Of a DNA stretch of 27,109 nucleotides, positions 8,031-15,917 are shown piece after piece. The stretch's first letter is position 1, and every line of letters begins with the position of its first letter. Source of the stretch: Myxococcales bacterium (GTDB lineage Bacteria; Myxococcota; Polyangia; Polyangiales; Polyangiaceae); assembly GCA_003151595.1 (NCBI GenBank), contig PLXW01000102.1:1-27109 (forward strand), given 5' to 3'. Under the pieces are notes generated by a model, which searched no databases, was not told the origin of the DNA, and saw nothing but the letters and a program-made list of their open reading frames with translations. The translations under genes and the position numbers were made by a program.

Positions 8031-8522
8031 GTGTCCAAGATCGAAGACCGTCTGCGCGCGCTCGGGCTGTCGCTCCCCGCTCAACTGCAATCGCCGAAGG
8101 GGCTGCCGCTCCCGTTCAAGTTCGTTCGCATCGTCGGTCGCCGCGCGCTCATCGCCGGTCACGGCCCGCAGAACCCCGACGGCACCGTGGCGCAGCCGCT
8201 CGGCAAAGTCGGACGCGAGGTCACGCCCGAGCAGGGGTACGCGGCCGCGCGTCTCACGGGGCTGGCGATCCTGGGGAGCCTCCAGCGCGCGCTCGGCGAT
8301 CTCGATCGCATCGCCGCGTGGACACGCATCTTCGGGATGGTCAACTCCGCCCCGGGGTTCGTCATGCAGCCGAGCGTCATCAACGGCTTCTCCGATCTGA
8401 TCCTCGAGGTCTTCGGCCCCGAGGTTGGCGCGCATGCGCGAAGCGCGGTGGGGCTCGCGGAGCTGCCGTTCGGGATCCCGGTGGAGATCGAAGGGGAAGT
8501 GGAGCTCGGAGGGTTGATCTGA
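8031..8522 (+). CDS. RidA (YjgF/YER057c/UK114) family protein
   Basis: A 163-residue protein starting at a GTG preceded by AAGGAAAG. It has the RidA-like pattern ALIAGHGPQNPDG, GKVGREVTPEQGYAAARLTG, GDLDRIAAWTRIFGMVNSAP, and near the end GAHARSAVGLAELPFGIPVE, in which the Arg of HARSAVG aligns with the arginine that binds the substrate carboxylate in RidA. The longer form with INGFSDLILEVFG belongs to the YjgF-like_1 branch. RidA proteins hydrolyse reactive enamine/imine intermediates such as 2-aminoacrylate produced by PLP dehydratases. Its position seven bases after a threonine/serine dehydratase gene therefore makes direct biochemical sense. Confidence 0.9.
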   Translation: MSKIEDRLRALGLSLPAQLQSPKGLPLPFKFVRIVGRRALIAGHGPQNPDGTVAQPLGKVGREVTPEQGYAAARLTGLAILGSLQRALGDLDRIAAWTRIFGMVNSAPGFVMQPSVINGFSDLILEVFGPEVGAHARSAVGLAELPFGIPVEIEGEVELGGLI

Positions 8523-8559
8523 TCCCAAGGCGCGCCGCCTCGTGCGCGTCGAACGGATC

Positions 8560-8823
8560 ATGTCGACTCGAACCGCTCTCGCTCTCTCGCTCCTCGCGTT
8601 CGCGAGCCTCGCGCTTCCGTCTTCCGCGTTCGCGCAGGGGACGCAGAGCGCGCCGGCGTCCGACGACTACAAGTACGTGTTCCCCGACGACCCGCTCGAC
8701 GCCGGTCTCTTCGGACCCAACGACGTCCACATTCGCGTCGTCCCGAAGCCGAAGCGCTCGGTGCTCATTCGTCCGCGAACGCAGTTCATTGTCGAGATGC
8801 TGAAGTCGGTGGAGACTCTGTAG
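8560..8823 (+). CDS. Small exported protein of unknown function
   Basis: The 87-residue product starts with a clear Sec signal peptide (TRTALALSLLAFASLALPSS, predicted cleavage after AFA-Q). The mature part is only about 60 residues, without cysteines. It contains YVFPDDPLDAGLFGPNDVHI and RVVPKPKRSVLIRPRTQFIVEMLKSVETL. The Asp-Pro-Leu and IRPR segments look evolutionarily constrained, but I recognise no family with a function. An upstream in-frame GTG at 8542 would add six residues; the ATG at 8560 places the signal peptide correctly. It follows the RidA gene by 37 bases and precedes the HipA-like kinase by 33. Confidence 0.7.
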   Translation: MSTRTALALSLLAFASLALPSSAFAQGTQSAPASDDYKYVFPDDPLDAGLFGPNDVHIRVVPKPKRSVLIRPRTQFIVEMLKSVETL

Positions 8824-8856
8824 CGCGCGCGTTTGCTACGATGGCGGTCGCTCGCC

Positions 8857-9645
8857 ATGCTCCGCGTCGTCCGTGCCGCTCGTTACGTGCTCCCGTTCCG
8901 TGAAGGGGGATCGGTTCCCGCGCTCGTCGAGGCGGACGATCTCGGCATGTACGTGGTGAAGCTGCGCGGCGCGGGGCAAGGGGTGAAGGCGCTCATCGCA
9001 GAGCTCGTCGCGGGGGAGCTCGCGCGCGTCGCGGCGCTGGCGGTGCCGGAGATCGTGCTCGTCGCGCTCGACGAGTCGATCGCCGCGAGCGAGCCCGATC
9101 CCGAGCTCGCCGAGCCGCTGGAGAAGAGCGCGGGGATCAACGTGGGGCTCGACTACTTGCCGGGGAGCATTACGTTCGATCCCGTGGCCGATCCGGCGAT
9201 CGACGCGACGGCGGCGTCGCGCATCGTCCTCTTCGACGCGTTCGTGATGAACGTCGACCGCACGCCGCGTAACCCGAACCTCCTGACGTGGCACCGGCGC
9301 GTGTGGCTGATCGATCACGGCGCGTCGCTCTACTTCCATCACGGGTGGCGCGCGGGCGCTCGCCTGGACGGGAGTCGCGATCCGTTCGCCGAGGTCCGCC
9401 AGCACGTGCTCCTTCGCGCAGCGTCCTCGCTCGCCGAGGCGGCGGCCCATCTGCGCGCGGCGTTCACCGATGACGTGGTCACGCGCATCGTCGGCGAGAT
9501 CCCCGGCGACTGGCTCGCGGGCGACGGCGACTTCGCGAGCGACGACGAGCATCGCGCGGCGTACGTCTCTTGGTTCCGCGCGCGACGCGACGCGATCCCC
9601 CTGTTCCTCGAGGAGGCCCAACGTGCCCATGCCTCGATCGTTTAG
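8857..9645 (+). CDS. HipA-family kinase-like protein
   Basis: The 262-residue protein has a compact HipA/PI-kinase-like fold pattern. MYVVKLRGAGQG holds the candidate ATP-binding lysine (K35), followed by a helix LIAELVAGELARVAALAVPE. The catalytic loop is FVMNVDRTPRNPNLL (D134 and the following Asn residues), and the metal-binding motif is WLIDHGASLYFHH (D153). This short class is described as HipA family kinase and is regularly paired with a DUF3037 gene, as here. There is no HipB-like helix-turn-helix partner and no N-terminal HipA subdomain, so it should not be assumed to be a classical persistence toxin. Its substrate is unknown. The ATG at 8857 is the first good start. Confidence 0.8.
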   Translation: MLRVVRAARYVLPFREGGSVPALVEADDLGMYVVKLRGAGQGVKALIAELVAGELARVAALAVPEIVLVALDESIAASEPDPELAEPLEKSAGINVGLDYLPGSITFDPVADPAIDATAASRIVLFDAFVMNVDRTPRNPNLLTWHRRVWLIDHGASLYFHHGWRAGARLDGSRDPFAEVRQHVLLRAASSLAEAAAHLRAAFTDDVVTRIVGEIPGDWLAGDGDFASDDEHRAAYVSWFRARRDAIPLFLEEAQRAHASIV

Positions 9646-10024
9646 CTACGTCGTCGTGCGCGTCGTGCCGCACGTCGAGCGCGAAGAGTTCGTGAACGCG
9701 GGAGTCATCGTCTTCTGCGCGCCGCTGGATTTTCTCGGCGCGCGCATCGAGCTCGACGGGCCGCGCTTGCTCGCTCTCGCGCCCGACGCCGACCTCGAAA
9801 CGATCCGCAGGCACCTGGACGCCATCCCGCGCGTCTGCGCCGGCGGAGCGGACGCGGGCGCGATCGGCGCGCTCCCGATCCGGGAGCGGTGGCACTGGCT
9901 CGTGTCTCCGCGCAGCACGATCCTCCAGACGTCGCCACCGCACGCCGGACTCTGCGGCGATCCGAAGAGCGAGATGGAGCGACTGCTCGCGCAGGTCGTG
10001 CGGAGTCGACCGCGCCGCGTGTAG
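9623..10024 (+). CDS. DUF3037 domain protein
   Basis: A 133-residue protein matching DUF3037: SYVVVRVVPHVEREEFVNAG followed by VIVFCAPLDFLGARIELD, then a central helix, and HWLVSPRSTILQTSPPHAGL near the C-terminus. I favour the GTG at 9623 because AGGAGG (9611-9616) lies six bases upstream; the in-frame ATG at 9629 is the alternative. The start overlaps the end of the HipA-like gene by 23 bases, implying coupled translation. The pair is recurrent across bacteria, but its function is not established. It could act as a two-protein module whose DUF3037 member is substrate or regulator of the kinase (inference). Confidence 0.82.
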   Translation: MPMPRSFSYVVVRVVPHVEREEFVNAGVIVFCAPLDFLGARIELDGPRLLALAPDADLETIRRHLDAIPRVCAGGADAGAIGALPIRERWHWLVSPRSTILQTSPPHAGLCGDPKSEMERLLAQVVRSRPRRV

Positions 10025-10040
10025 GCGCGCTCGGCGCGCC
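10024..10040 (+). terminator. GC-rich hairpin just after the DUF3037 gene
   Basis: A perfect 7-bp stem, ggcgcgc-tcg-gcgcgcc, begins at the last base of the stop codon. It is not followed by a T-run, so intrinsic termination is uncertain, though it sits where the HipA-DUF3037 operon should end. Confidence 0.25.
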
Positions 10041-10187
10041 CGCTAGATCGCCACACTCGGCGCTTTCGTCGCGCGCGTTCGTCTCGTCGTCTGCGTCGCG
10101 TAGACGTGACTTTCGCCGCAACGGCGCATGCGCACATCCGCTTCGAACGCCGTGGCGCGCGGTATGGACGGTGCACCAGCGCTCTTC

Positions 10188-10706
10188 ATGCATCACGCCC
10201 TCCGCATCGTCTGCGCTGCCGTCGCCCTCGCGGGCTGCATGGCGGGGCCCGAGCCTCTCCAGAGCCCGAAGGTCGCCAGCCTCGACGGCAAGACGACGTT
10301 CCCGCCCGACCTCGGCCGCGGTGAGCCGCGCTCCGAGACGGAGGTGACGATGATGTATCTCCCCACCGAGATCCAGACCGTGTGCGTCGGCGTCGATCCC
10401 AAGTTCGCCTACAACTCGCAAGGCGTGGAGAGCCACGACAACAAGACGCTGCACGTCCTCTCCGAGTGCATGAAGACGGGGCCGCTCGCCGGCAAGACGA
10501 TCCGGCTCATCGGACACGCCGACGTGCGCGGAACCGAGCCGTACAACGATCGCCTGGGGAAGCGCCGCGCCGAAGCGGTGAAGATGTACCTCATGAAGAC
10601 CGGGATCCCCTCGGAGCGCCTCGTGACAGACACCGTCGGCAAGATGGGATCGAGCCCGCCGCCCGAGGATTGGGACCGTCGCGTGGATTTCGAGCTCGTG
10701 AAGTAG
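10188..10706 (+). CDS. OmpA-family (peptidoglycan-binding) lipoprotein
   Basis: From the ATG at 10188 the 172-residue protein has a short signal peptide ending in the lipobox LAGC (C17). The C-terminal half is an OmpA-like domain: KTIRLIGHADVRGTEPYNDR, then LGKRRAEAVKMYL, and finally DWDRRVDFELVK, which matches the RR-x-(D/E) end of the domain. Such lipoproteins tether the outer membrane to peptidoglycan by binding diaminopimelate. Between the lipobox and the domain there is an unusual cysteine pair (C66 and C94) that could form a disulfide. Longer starts at 10128 or 10164 are possible but would bury the signal peptide. The gene stands alone between two uncharacterised neighbours. Confidence 0.83.
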   Translation: MHHALRIVCAAVALAGCMAGPEPLQSPKVASLDGKTTFPPDLGRGEPRSETEVTMMYLPTEIQTVCVGVDPKFAYNSQGVESHDNKTLHVLSECMKTGPLAGKTIRLIGHADVRGTEPYNDRLGKRRAEAVKMYLMKTGIPSERLVTDTVGKMGSSPPPEDWDRRVDFELVK

Positions 10707-10727
10707 GCCAGGCACTATGGTTCGCGG

Positions 10728-11357
10728 GTGAAGACCTGCGAGTACGACGGCGCGCCCTTCACCGAGCCGCGCTCTCACCCGTGGACCGGGTCCGCGGCGA
10801 GCCCCGAGCATCGCTTCCTCGATCTGCGCGCGGAGCCCTCGCAGATCCGCACGTCGCTGGAGGACTTCGTCCCGTGGAGTCACTATCCCGCGATCGATGC
10901 GTTCTACACGCTCCTCGAATGGCTCAACGCGCCGGCGTCCACGCTCGAGTCGAACGACTGCGCGTTCACCGGGCCGCACGCGAACGACGCGGCGTCGTTC
11001 CCAAAGGCGCTCCAGTGCTCGGGGCGCGTCATCGTGATCTTCAGCACGCTGGCGAAGAACCTGTCGCGCGCGCGCGTCGAGTCGTTCAAAGACGCGCTCC
11101 ACCACCGGCTGGGGCCCATCGACGCCGACTTCCGGTGGGGAATGATCGGCACCACGATCCTCCCCGTTCGCTACGTGACGCTCCCCGGGACCGACGCGTC
11201 GCGGCTGGGGTACCAGCTGATGATCTCGTTCTGGGCGTGGGGAGACGACGAGGCGGAGCTCATGGCCAACCTGGGGCGCGTCGTCGCGAACCTTTCTCGA
11301 GGCCTGCACGGTGTGGCCGGCGTGCACGGCATGGGCGCCGAATCGATGTCGTCGTGA
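10728..11357 (+). CDS. Conserved-looking hypothetical protein, cytoplasmic
   Basis: A 209-residue protein starting at GTG, with no signal peptide or membrane segment. Visible features are an N-terminal Asp/Glu-rich region (FLDLRAEPSQ, TSLEDFVPWSHYPAID), a hydrophobic strand VIVIFSTLA, a segment FRWGMIGTTILPVRYVTLPG, and a C-terminal helical part with WAWGDDEAELMANLGRVVAN. I recognise no family. The composition and codon usage match the surrounding genes, so it is likely a real gene. It lies 21 bases after the OmpA-like lipoprotein and 49 before the next hypothetical gene. Confidence 0.65.
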   Translation: MKTCEYDGAPFTEPRSHPWTGSAASPEHRFLDLRAEPSQIRTSLEDFVPWSHYPAIDAFYTLLEWLNAPASTLESNDCAFTGPHANDAASFPKALQCSGRVIVIFSTLAKNLSRARVESFKDALHHRLGPIDADFRWGMIGTTILPVRYVTLPGTDASRLGYQLMISFWAWGDDEAELMANLGRVVANLSRGLHGVAGVHGMGAESMSS

Positions 11358-11406
11358 ACAAGCGCGAGCGAAGACCCGCGCGCGTGGTTATGGTGCAGGC
11401 AACGCA

Positions 11407-11784
11407 ATGACTAGACCCACGAAGCTCGACGAAGACGTCATCGAACGCCGACGACGCGAAGACGAATCGCCGCGCTTGCGAACGGTCGTGCCTCGCCTCC
11501 GCGCGCTGCGGTTGGAGCTCAATGAATGCCGCGGCGAGGGGCAGATCGAGTTCACCCACTTGAAGCGCATCCCGGTGGAGCACGCTCCATCCGTGTTCAT
11601 GATTCCGTGCGGCGAGCCGCGCTGCAAACGCGGCAGCTACGAGCTGACCGACTCGATCATGTCCGCGCTCCGCCGCGGCGAAGCACGGGTCGAGACGAGC
11701 GATACGTGCATGGGCGAGGTCGGCAGCGCGCAGTGCGGGCGCGTCATGCACTGCGTCGCAGTCGCAGAGTACGCTCCGCTTTGA
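11407..11784 (+). CDS. Cysteine-containing hypothetical protein
   Basis: The 125-residue protein begins with a charged helical region (EDVIERRRREDESPRLRT, then VVPRLRALRLELNE). Its C-terminal half has six cysteines, including CGEPRCKRGSYELTD, DTCMGEVGSAQCGRVMHC. The pattern C-x4-C, then C-x8-C-x5-C could bind zinc or iron-sulfur, which would fit a small regulatory or nucleic-acid-binding protein, but no known family is recognised. The ATG at 11407 is favoured; the open frame extends upstream without a good start. The gene ends 31 bases before the glutathione S-transferase gene. Confidence 0.65.
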   Translation: MTRPTKLDEDVIERRRREDESPRLRTVVPRLRALRLELNECRGEGQIEFTHLKRIPVEHAPSVFMIPCGEPRCKRGSYELTDSIMSALRRGEARVETSDTCMGEVGSAQCGRVMHCVAVAEYAPL

Positions 11785-11815
11785 TCGTGCTGCGCCGCGC
11801 GCTACTTTGCGCGGC

Positions 11816-12427
11816 ATGAGCAAGCCCAAGCTGACCTATTTCGACGCCCCGGTGAGCCGCGGCGAAGAGTGCCGACTCGCGCTTCACATCGGCGGCGTCG
11901 ACTTCGAAGACGTGCGCCTCACGCGCGATCAGTGGCTGGCGTTGAAGCCGACGACGCCGTTCGGGAGCGTGCCGATCTTCGAGATGCCGGGGCGCCCGCC
12001 GCTGGCGCAGTCGAACGCGATCCTCGTCTTCCTGGGGCGCGAGCACGACCTCCATCCGAAAGACAATTTCGAGGCGGCGCGGCACGAGGCCGTCATGTGC
12101 CACGTCGAGGATCTGCGCGCGCACGTCGCGCCGACGCTCTTCATCAAGGACGACGCCGAGAAGAAGAAGGCGCGCGAGGCGCTGGTCGCGTCCTTCCTGC
12201 CGACGTGGGGAGAGAAGATGGAGAAGCAGCTCGGCGACGGGCCGTTCTTCGCGGGGGCGAAGCTCCACGTGGTCGATCTCAAGCTCCACATGGTCGTGCG
12301 CTGGTTCGCCAGCGGGAACGTCGATCACATTCCGGCCACGATCTTCGCCGCGTTCCCCAAGCTCACGCGCGTGCACGCCGCCGTTCGCGACGACGCGCGC
12401 GTCAAGGCCTGGTACGCGCGAAGCTGA
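11816..12427 (+). CDS. Glutathione S-transferase family protein (sigma-like)
   Basis: A 203-residue protein of normal GST length. The thioredoxin-like N-terminal domain starts KLTYFDAPVSRGEECRLALH, where the Tyr of TYF is the candidate catalytic residue as in sigma/alpha/mu classes. PFGSVPIFEM contains the cis-proline that binds glutathione, and AQSNAILVFLGRE contains the conserved QS pair. The C-terminal part is all-helical, with GPFFAGAKLHVVDLKLHMVV matching the family's helix-6 N-capping region. The role is probably detoxification or peroxide metabolism using glutathione. The 3' end overlaps the converging gene on the minus strand by 26 bases. Confidence 0.88.
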   Translation: MSKPKLTYFDAPVSRGEECRLALHIGGVDFEDVRLTRDQWLALKPTTPFGSVPIFEMPGRPPLAQSNAILVFLGREHDLHPKDNFEAARHEAVMCHVEDLRAHVAPTLFIKDDAEKKKAREALVASFLPTWGEKMEKQLGDGPFFAGAKLHVVDLKLHMVVRWFASGNVDHIPATIFAAFPKLTRVHAAVRDDARVKAWYARS

Positions 12428-13448
12428 AGGTTGCGGGCTTGCCGCCGACGTCGATCCGCACGACGCCGTAGCCCGCGAGCGTGGCGTCGATGCGATCGGT
12501 GACGTGCGCCACGCGCGCGACGGTGCCGAGGTCGACGGCGGCGTCGTCGAGGCGCGCGCCGCCGGAGTCGTAGCGAAGCGCGACAACGTGATCCGCGCCG
12601 GCGCGCGTCGCGTGCTGCACCAGGATCCACGACGACGACTGCGCGTCGATCACGATCGTCGCCGGTGCAGCTGCGCGCCACGTCTCGCCGACCACGATCC
12701 CCTGCGCGTTCCACGCGGCCGACCCCGATTCGCTGAGGAGCTGCGCCCGCGCGCCGCCGGCGAACGACGTGATCACGATCCATCCGCGCCCCGGCCACCA
12801 CGCCGCCGAGATCGCGTCGCACCGCGCGAGCTCGTACAGCACCAGATCCGCGAACGGCCCCCCTTCCGGCGTCCACATGCGCGCGGCCACGAGCTTCGTC
12901 GGCTCGTCGTAGACGAAGAGCGCGACGCCGTTGTCGGGACGCGGCGCGATCGTGAACGGTTTGGCCGGGGGCGTGATGCCGGAGAGCGGGTGATCCTTGA
13001 CCCAGATCGCGGTGCCGGACGCGTCGATCAGGAGCGCCATCGGCTTCGAATCGTCGCCCGTCGCGCGCAGAAGGAGCGCCTGCTTGCCGGCGCCGAGCGG
13101 GACGGCCTGAAGGTCGATCGAGGCCGGGAGCGTGCCGCCGAAGTGCGCGCGGATTGCGTCGCCGTTCTTGGCGAGCCCGGGCTCGTCGTCGAGCGTCGTG
13201 AGGCGCGCGTGTCGCGCTTCGACGAACGTGCCGGGGGGCGATTCGTCGACCGGAGGTGCGGTCGACGCAGAGGCGGTCGGGGTTGCGAGGGGCGCGGGCG
13301 CAGCGTCGCTCCCCGCGTCGATCGCAGTGGGGGCGAAGAGCGGCTTCGACTTGATGACGCTCTGGTAGAGGCCCCAGCCGAGTGGCACGGCCACGACGAC
13401 CCACGCGATCGCGACGGCGCCGAGCGGTGTCTTTCTCCGATCCGTCAC
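12402..13448 (-). CDS. Membrane-anchored extracytoplasmic protein, possibly beta-propeller-like, unknown function
   Basis: The 348-residue protein has an N-terminal anchor (AVAIAWVVVAVPLGWGLYQS) and a Pro/Ala/Ser-rich linker (about residues 45-70). A long extracytoplasmic region then shows repeated strand-like blocks (ALLIDASGTAIWVKD, GVALFVYDEPTKLVAAR, GWIVITSFAGGARAQLLS, SWILVQHA), which suggests a beta-propeller. This is inferred from strand spacing only. The start is the GTG at 13448, overlapping the MFS gene's stop (GTGA), so it is the last gene of the catalase-MFS operon. The frame stays open far upstream, but that part lies inside the MFS gene. No catalytic motif is recognised. Confidence 0.7.
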   Translation of the reverse strand: MTDRRKTPLGAVAIAWVVVAVPLGWGLYQSVIKSKPLFAPTAIDAGSDAAPAPLATPTASASTAPPVDESPPGTFVEARHARLTTLDDEPGLAKNGDAIRAHFGGTLPASIDLQAVPLGAGKQALLLRATGDDSKPMALLIDASGTAIWVKDHPLSGITPPAKPFTIAPRPDNGVALFVYDEPTKLVAARMWTPEGGPFADLVLYELARCDAISAAWWPGRGWIVITSFAGGARAQLLSESGSAAWNAQGIVVGETWRAAAPATIVIDAQSSSWILVQHATRAGADHVVALRYDSGGARLDDAAVDLGTVARVAHVTDRIDATLAGYGVVRIDVGGKPATFSFARTRP

Positions 13449-14803
13449 GCGCGATCTCCCGACGCTTCGGCGACGTGATGCTTCGCATCGACCGGGCGAA
13501 CCAGCAGGTTGCAGACGAGGCCGACGAGCAGGAGGCCTGCCATGAGGTACATCGTCGTGTTGTAGGCCTCGGCCTTCGGGACCCCGTGCGCCTTCTGGTA
13601 GGTGGAGATGTAATTCACCAGCTGCGGTCCGAGCACGGCGGCCATCGACCACGCCGTGATGAGGCGACCGTGGATGGCGCCGACCTGCATCGTGCCGAAG
13701 AGATCGCGCAGGTACGCCGGGATCGTGGCGAAGCCGCCGCCGTACATCGAGATCACCACCGCGGTCACGGCCACGAAGAGCGTCACGCTCCCCTGGCGCT
13801 GCGTGACCGGAATGAGAACGTAGAGCGTGCAGCCGAGGAGAAAATAGATGACGTAGATCCCTTTGCGCCCGGTGAAGTCCGACGCCGACGACCACAAGAA
13901 TCGCCCGCCCATGTTGAAGATGCTGAGCAGCCCCGCGAAGCCGCCGGCCACCGCCGCGCTCACGCCGAACATGTCCTGACACATCAGCGCGGCTTGCCCG
14001 AGGATGCCGATGCCCGCGGTCACGTTGAGGCAGAGCACGGTCCACAGGAGCCAGAACTGAGGCGTCTTCACCGCCTCGTCGGCGAGCACGTGGCTGGTGG
14101 CGACGAGCGCGCGCGGCTTCGTCGAGACCACGAAGCCAACGGGAGCCCAATCGGGCGCGGGCACGCGCACGACGAGCGCGCCGAAGCTCATCATTACGAA
14201 GTAGCAGGCCGCCATGACGAGGAACGACTCGCGCACGCCTACCGAGGTCGCGCTCTTGAAGTGAGCCATCAGCTCCACGCCGAACGGCGCGCCGACGAGC
14301 GCTCCACCGCCGAAGCCCATGATGGCGAGCCCGGTGGCCATGCCCGGATGATCGGGGAACCATTTCACGAGCGTCGAGACGGGCGCGATGTAGCCGAGCC
14401 CGAGGCCCACGCCGCCGAGCACGCCGTAGCCGAGGTAGATGAGCGCCAGACTGTGGAGGCCGACCCCGACGCTGGCGACGGCGAGCCCGCCGCAGAAGCA
14501 GCAGGCGCTCGTGAACATCGTCTTGCGCGGCCCGTTACGCTCGACCCACTTGCCGAGGAACGCGGCCGAGAGGCCGAGCATGATGAGGGCGATGGAGTAG
14601 ATCCAGCCGACCTGCGGGATCGTGAAGTCCTGACCGGGGACCGACGTGGTGATGCCGATGGCGCGGGTCAACGGAACGTTGAAGACGCTGAAGCCGTAGA
14701 TCTCGCCGATGCACATCTGGACGGCGATCGCCGCCGGCGGGACGAGCCACCGGTTGAAGCCGGGCGCGGCGACGGTGCGCTCGCGTGAGAAGAACGAGGC
14801 CAT
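13445..14803 (-). CDS. OFA-type major facilitator superfamily transporter
   Basis: The 452-residue transporter has twelve hydrophobic helices. N-terminal features are WLVPPAAIAVQMCIGEIYGF, a SVFNVPLTRAIG segment and, between helices 2 and 3, GKWVERNGPRKTM, matching the MFS motif A region. LGYIAPVSTLVKWFPDHPG and MATGLAIMGFGGGALVGAPF are characteristic of the oxalate/formate antiporter (OFA) family. The C-terminal half has SDFTGRKGIYVIYFLLG and ATIPAYLRDLFGTMQVGAIH, also OFA-like. Substrates are probably small organic anions; oxalate/formate exchange is only one possibility. It is the middle gene of the minus-strand operon, 22 bases after the catalase-like gene. Confidence 0.87.
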   Translation of the reverse strand: MASFFSRERTVAAPGFNRWLVPPAAIAVQMCIGEIYGFSVFNVPLTRAIGITTSVPGQDFTIPQVGWIYSIALIMLGLSAAFLGKWVERNGPRKTMFTSACCFCGGLAVASVGVGLHSLALIYLGYGVLGGVGLGLGYIAPVSTLVKWFPDHPGMATGLAIMGFGGGALVGAPFGVELMAHFKSATSVGVRESFLVMAACYFVMMSFGALVVRVPAPDWAPVGFVVSTKPRALVATSHVLADEAVKTPQFWLLWTVLCLNVTAGIGILGQAALMCQDMFGVSAAVAGGFAGLLSIFNMGGRFLWSSASDFTGRKGIYVIYFLLGCTLYVLIPVTQRQGSVTLFVAVTAVVISMYGGGFATIPAYLRDLFGTMQVGAIHGRLITAWSMAAVLGPQLVNYISTYQKAHGVPKAEAYNTTMYLMAGLLLVGLVCNLLVRPVDAKHHVAEASGDRA

Positions 14804-14825
14804 GGGAGTTCCTTCGCGCTCCGCT

Positions 14826-15860
14826 CTATTCCTCGGGCTCCTCCGCCGCGTGTCGCTCCTTGGTGCTCACGCGGTAGGCGTTGTTGCGCGCGCGCATCAT
14901 TGCCCCCAGCGGCTTGTGCGCTTCGAGCGCGTGCCAGGGATCGAACGACATCTGCGCGATCCGCTCGGCGAGCGCGCGCCCCGACTCGGAGGTCACGTCC
15001 TGTTTGGCCACGATAAGGCGCGCTACCGTCACGGGCGGCGCGTCGTCGTCGCTCCACGTGCGCGAGGCGTCTTCGATCGGGGTGAGCGCTTCGCTCCGGA
15101 ACAGCTGCGCGCGCATCGCGTACGCCACCGGGCCTTCACGCAGGCGCGCGGCGAGCTCGGTCGCCAGTCGATCGGGATCCTTCGTCACCGCGGCTTCGCT
15201 CTCGCGACTCTCCGGCTCGAAGCGGTACTTCGCCGCGTAGGTGCCCCACGTCACGGGGAGCGCGCTGTGAAAGGTGAGCGTCGCCAGCGACGGAACCGGC
15301 GCCGACACACCGGCGAGAAATTGTTTGAGCACGCCGATCGTGTGGAACACCCCGAAGCGCGCCATCACCGCCGGGAGTCGCCACGGCTCGACGCCGGCGC
15401 GCACGAAGGCGACGAACTCGTCGGGTCCCTGGAACGGAGTCGACGGCGATTGAATGGCGAGGAAGTCCTGCGTGCGCGCGTTCTCCAACCCCGGGATCAC
15501 TTTCTTCCCCGGCACGCCGACGACCTTGACCGCGAGCCCGCGCACGTCGGGCTTGTGGTCGCCCTGGCGCTGGCCTGCGCCGTTCGAGTAGCGGACGTAC
15601 GCACGGTACGTGCCCGGCTGCGCGAAGAGACCCGCGCGCACCTCGGCGGGGAGATCGCTCGGGATCACCAGCTCCGCGCTCGCGCCGACGTGTTGCTTCG
15701 CGTGGAGCGCGCGCATCGTCGCGTTGCCTGTCGCGTCTCTTGTCGCGTCCCCGGAGGCGCTCTTCTTCTGAAGGCCGTGCAGGATCTCGGCGAGCGCTTC
15801 GAAGCGCGCGTTCTCGTCGGGCGCGGTCGTCTCTTTCCAGTCGGTCGACGGGTTCATCAC
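14826..15860 (-). CDS. Catalase-like heme protein (catalase-related family)
   Basis: The 344-residue protein is shorter than true catalases (about 480 or more) and resembles the minimal catalase-fold or SrpA-like group. The N-terminal part contains MRALHAKQHVGASAELVI, with H53 at the distal-histidine position, then YRAYVRYSNGAG, DVRGLAVKVVGV and ARTQDFLAIQSP. Near the C-terminus RARNNAY (R325...Y329) reproduces the R-x3-Y proximal heme-ligand motif. Members act as hydroperoxidases or, in some cases, rearrange fatty-acid hydroperoxides (allene-oxide-synthase type), so the reaction is uncertain. No signal peptide is visible. It is the first gene of the operon with the OFA transporter and the anchored hypothetical. 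Confidence 0.83.
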   Translation of the reverse strand: MMNPSTDWKETTAPDENARFEALAEILHGLQKKSASGDATRDATGNATMRALHAKQHVGASAELVIPSDLPAEVRAGLFAQPGTYRAYVRYSNGAGQRQGDHKPDVRGLAVKVVGVPGKKVIPGLENARTQDFLAIQSPSTPFQGPDEFVAFVRAGVEPWRLPAVMARFGVFHTIGVLKQFLAGVSAPVPSLATLTFHSALPVTWGTYAAKYRFEPESRESEAAVTKDPDRLATELAARLREGPVAYAMRAQLFRSEALTPIEDASRTWSDDDAPPVTVARLIVAKQDVTSESGRALAERIAQMSFDPWHALEAHKPLGAMMRARNNAYRVSTKERHAAEEPEE

Positions 15861-15917
15861 GCGGCGTACGCTACGCGAGTCACCCGTCGACGAGTAGACG
15901 CACGCTCGCGCGCGCGC

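Noticed and set aside
8857..9645. Classical HipAB toxin-antitoxin system
   Set aside because: No HipB-like DNA-binding protein is adjacent; the partner is DUF3037, and the kinase is shorter than HipA.
12402..14363. A 653-codon minus-strand frame as one protein
   Set aside because: Its first half is an out-of-frame translation of the MFS gene; the GTG at 13448 overlapping the MFS stop is the sensible start.
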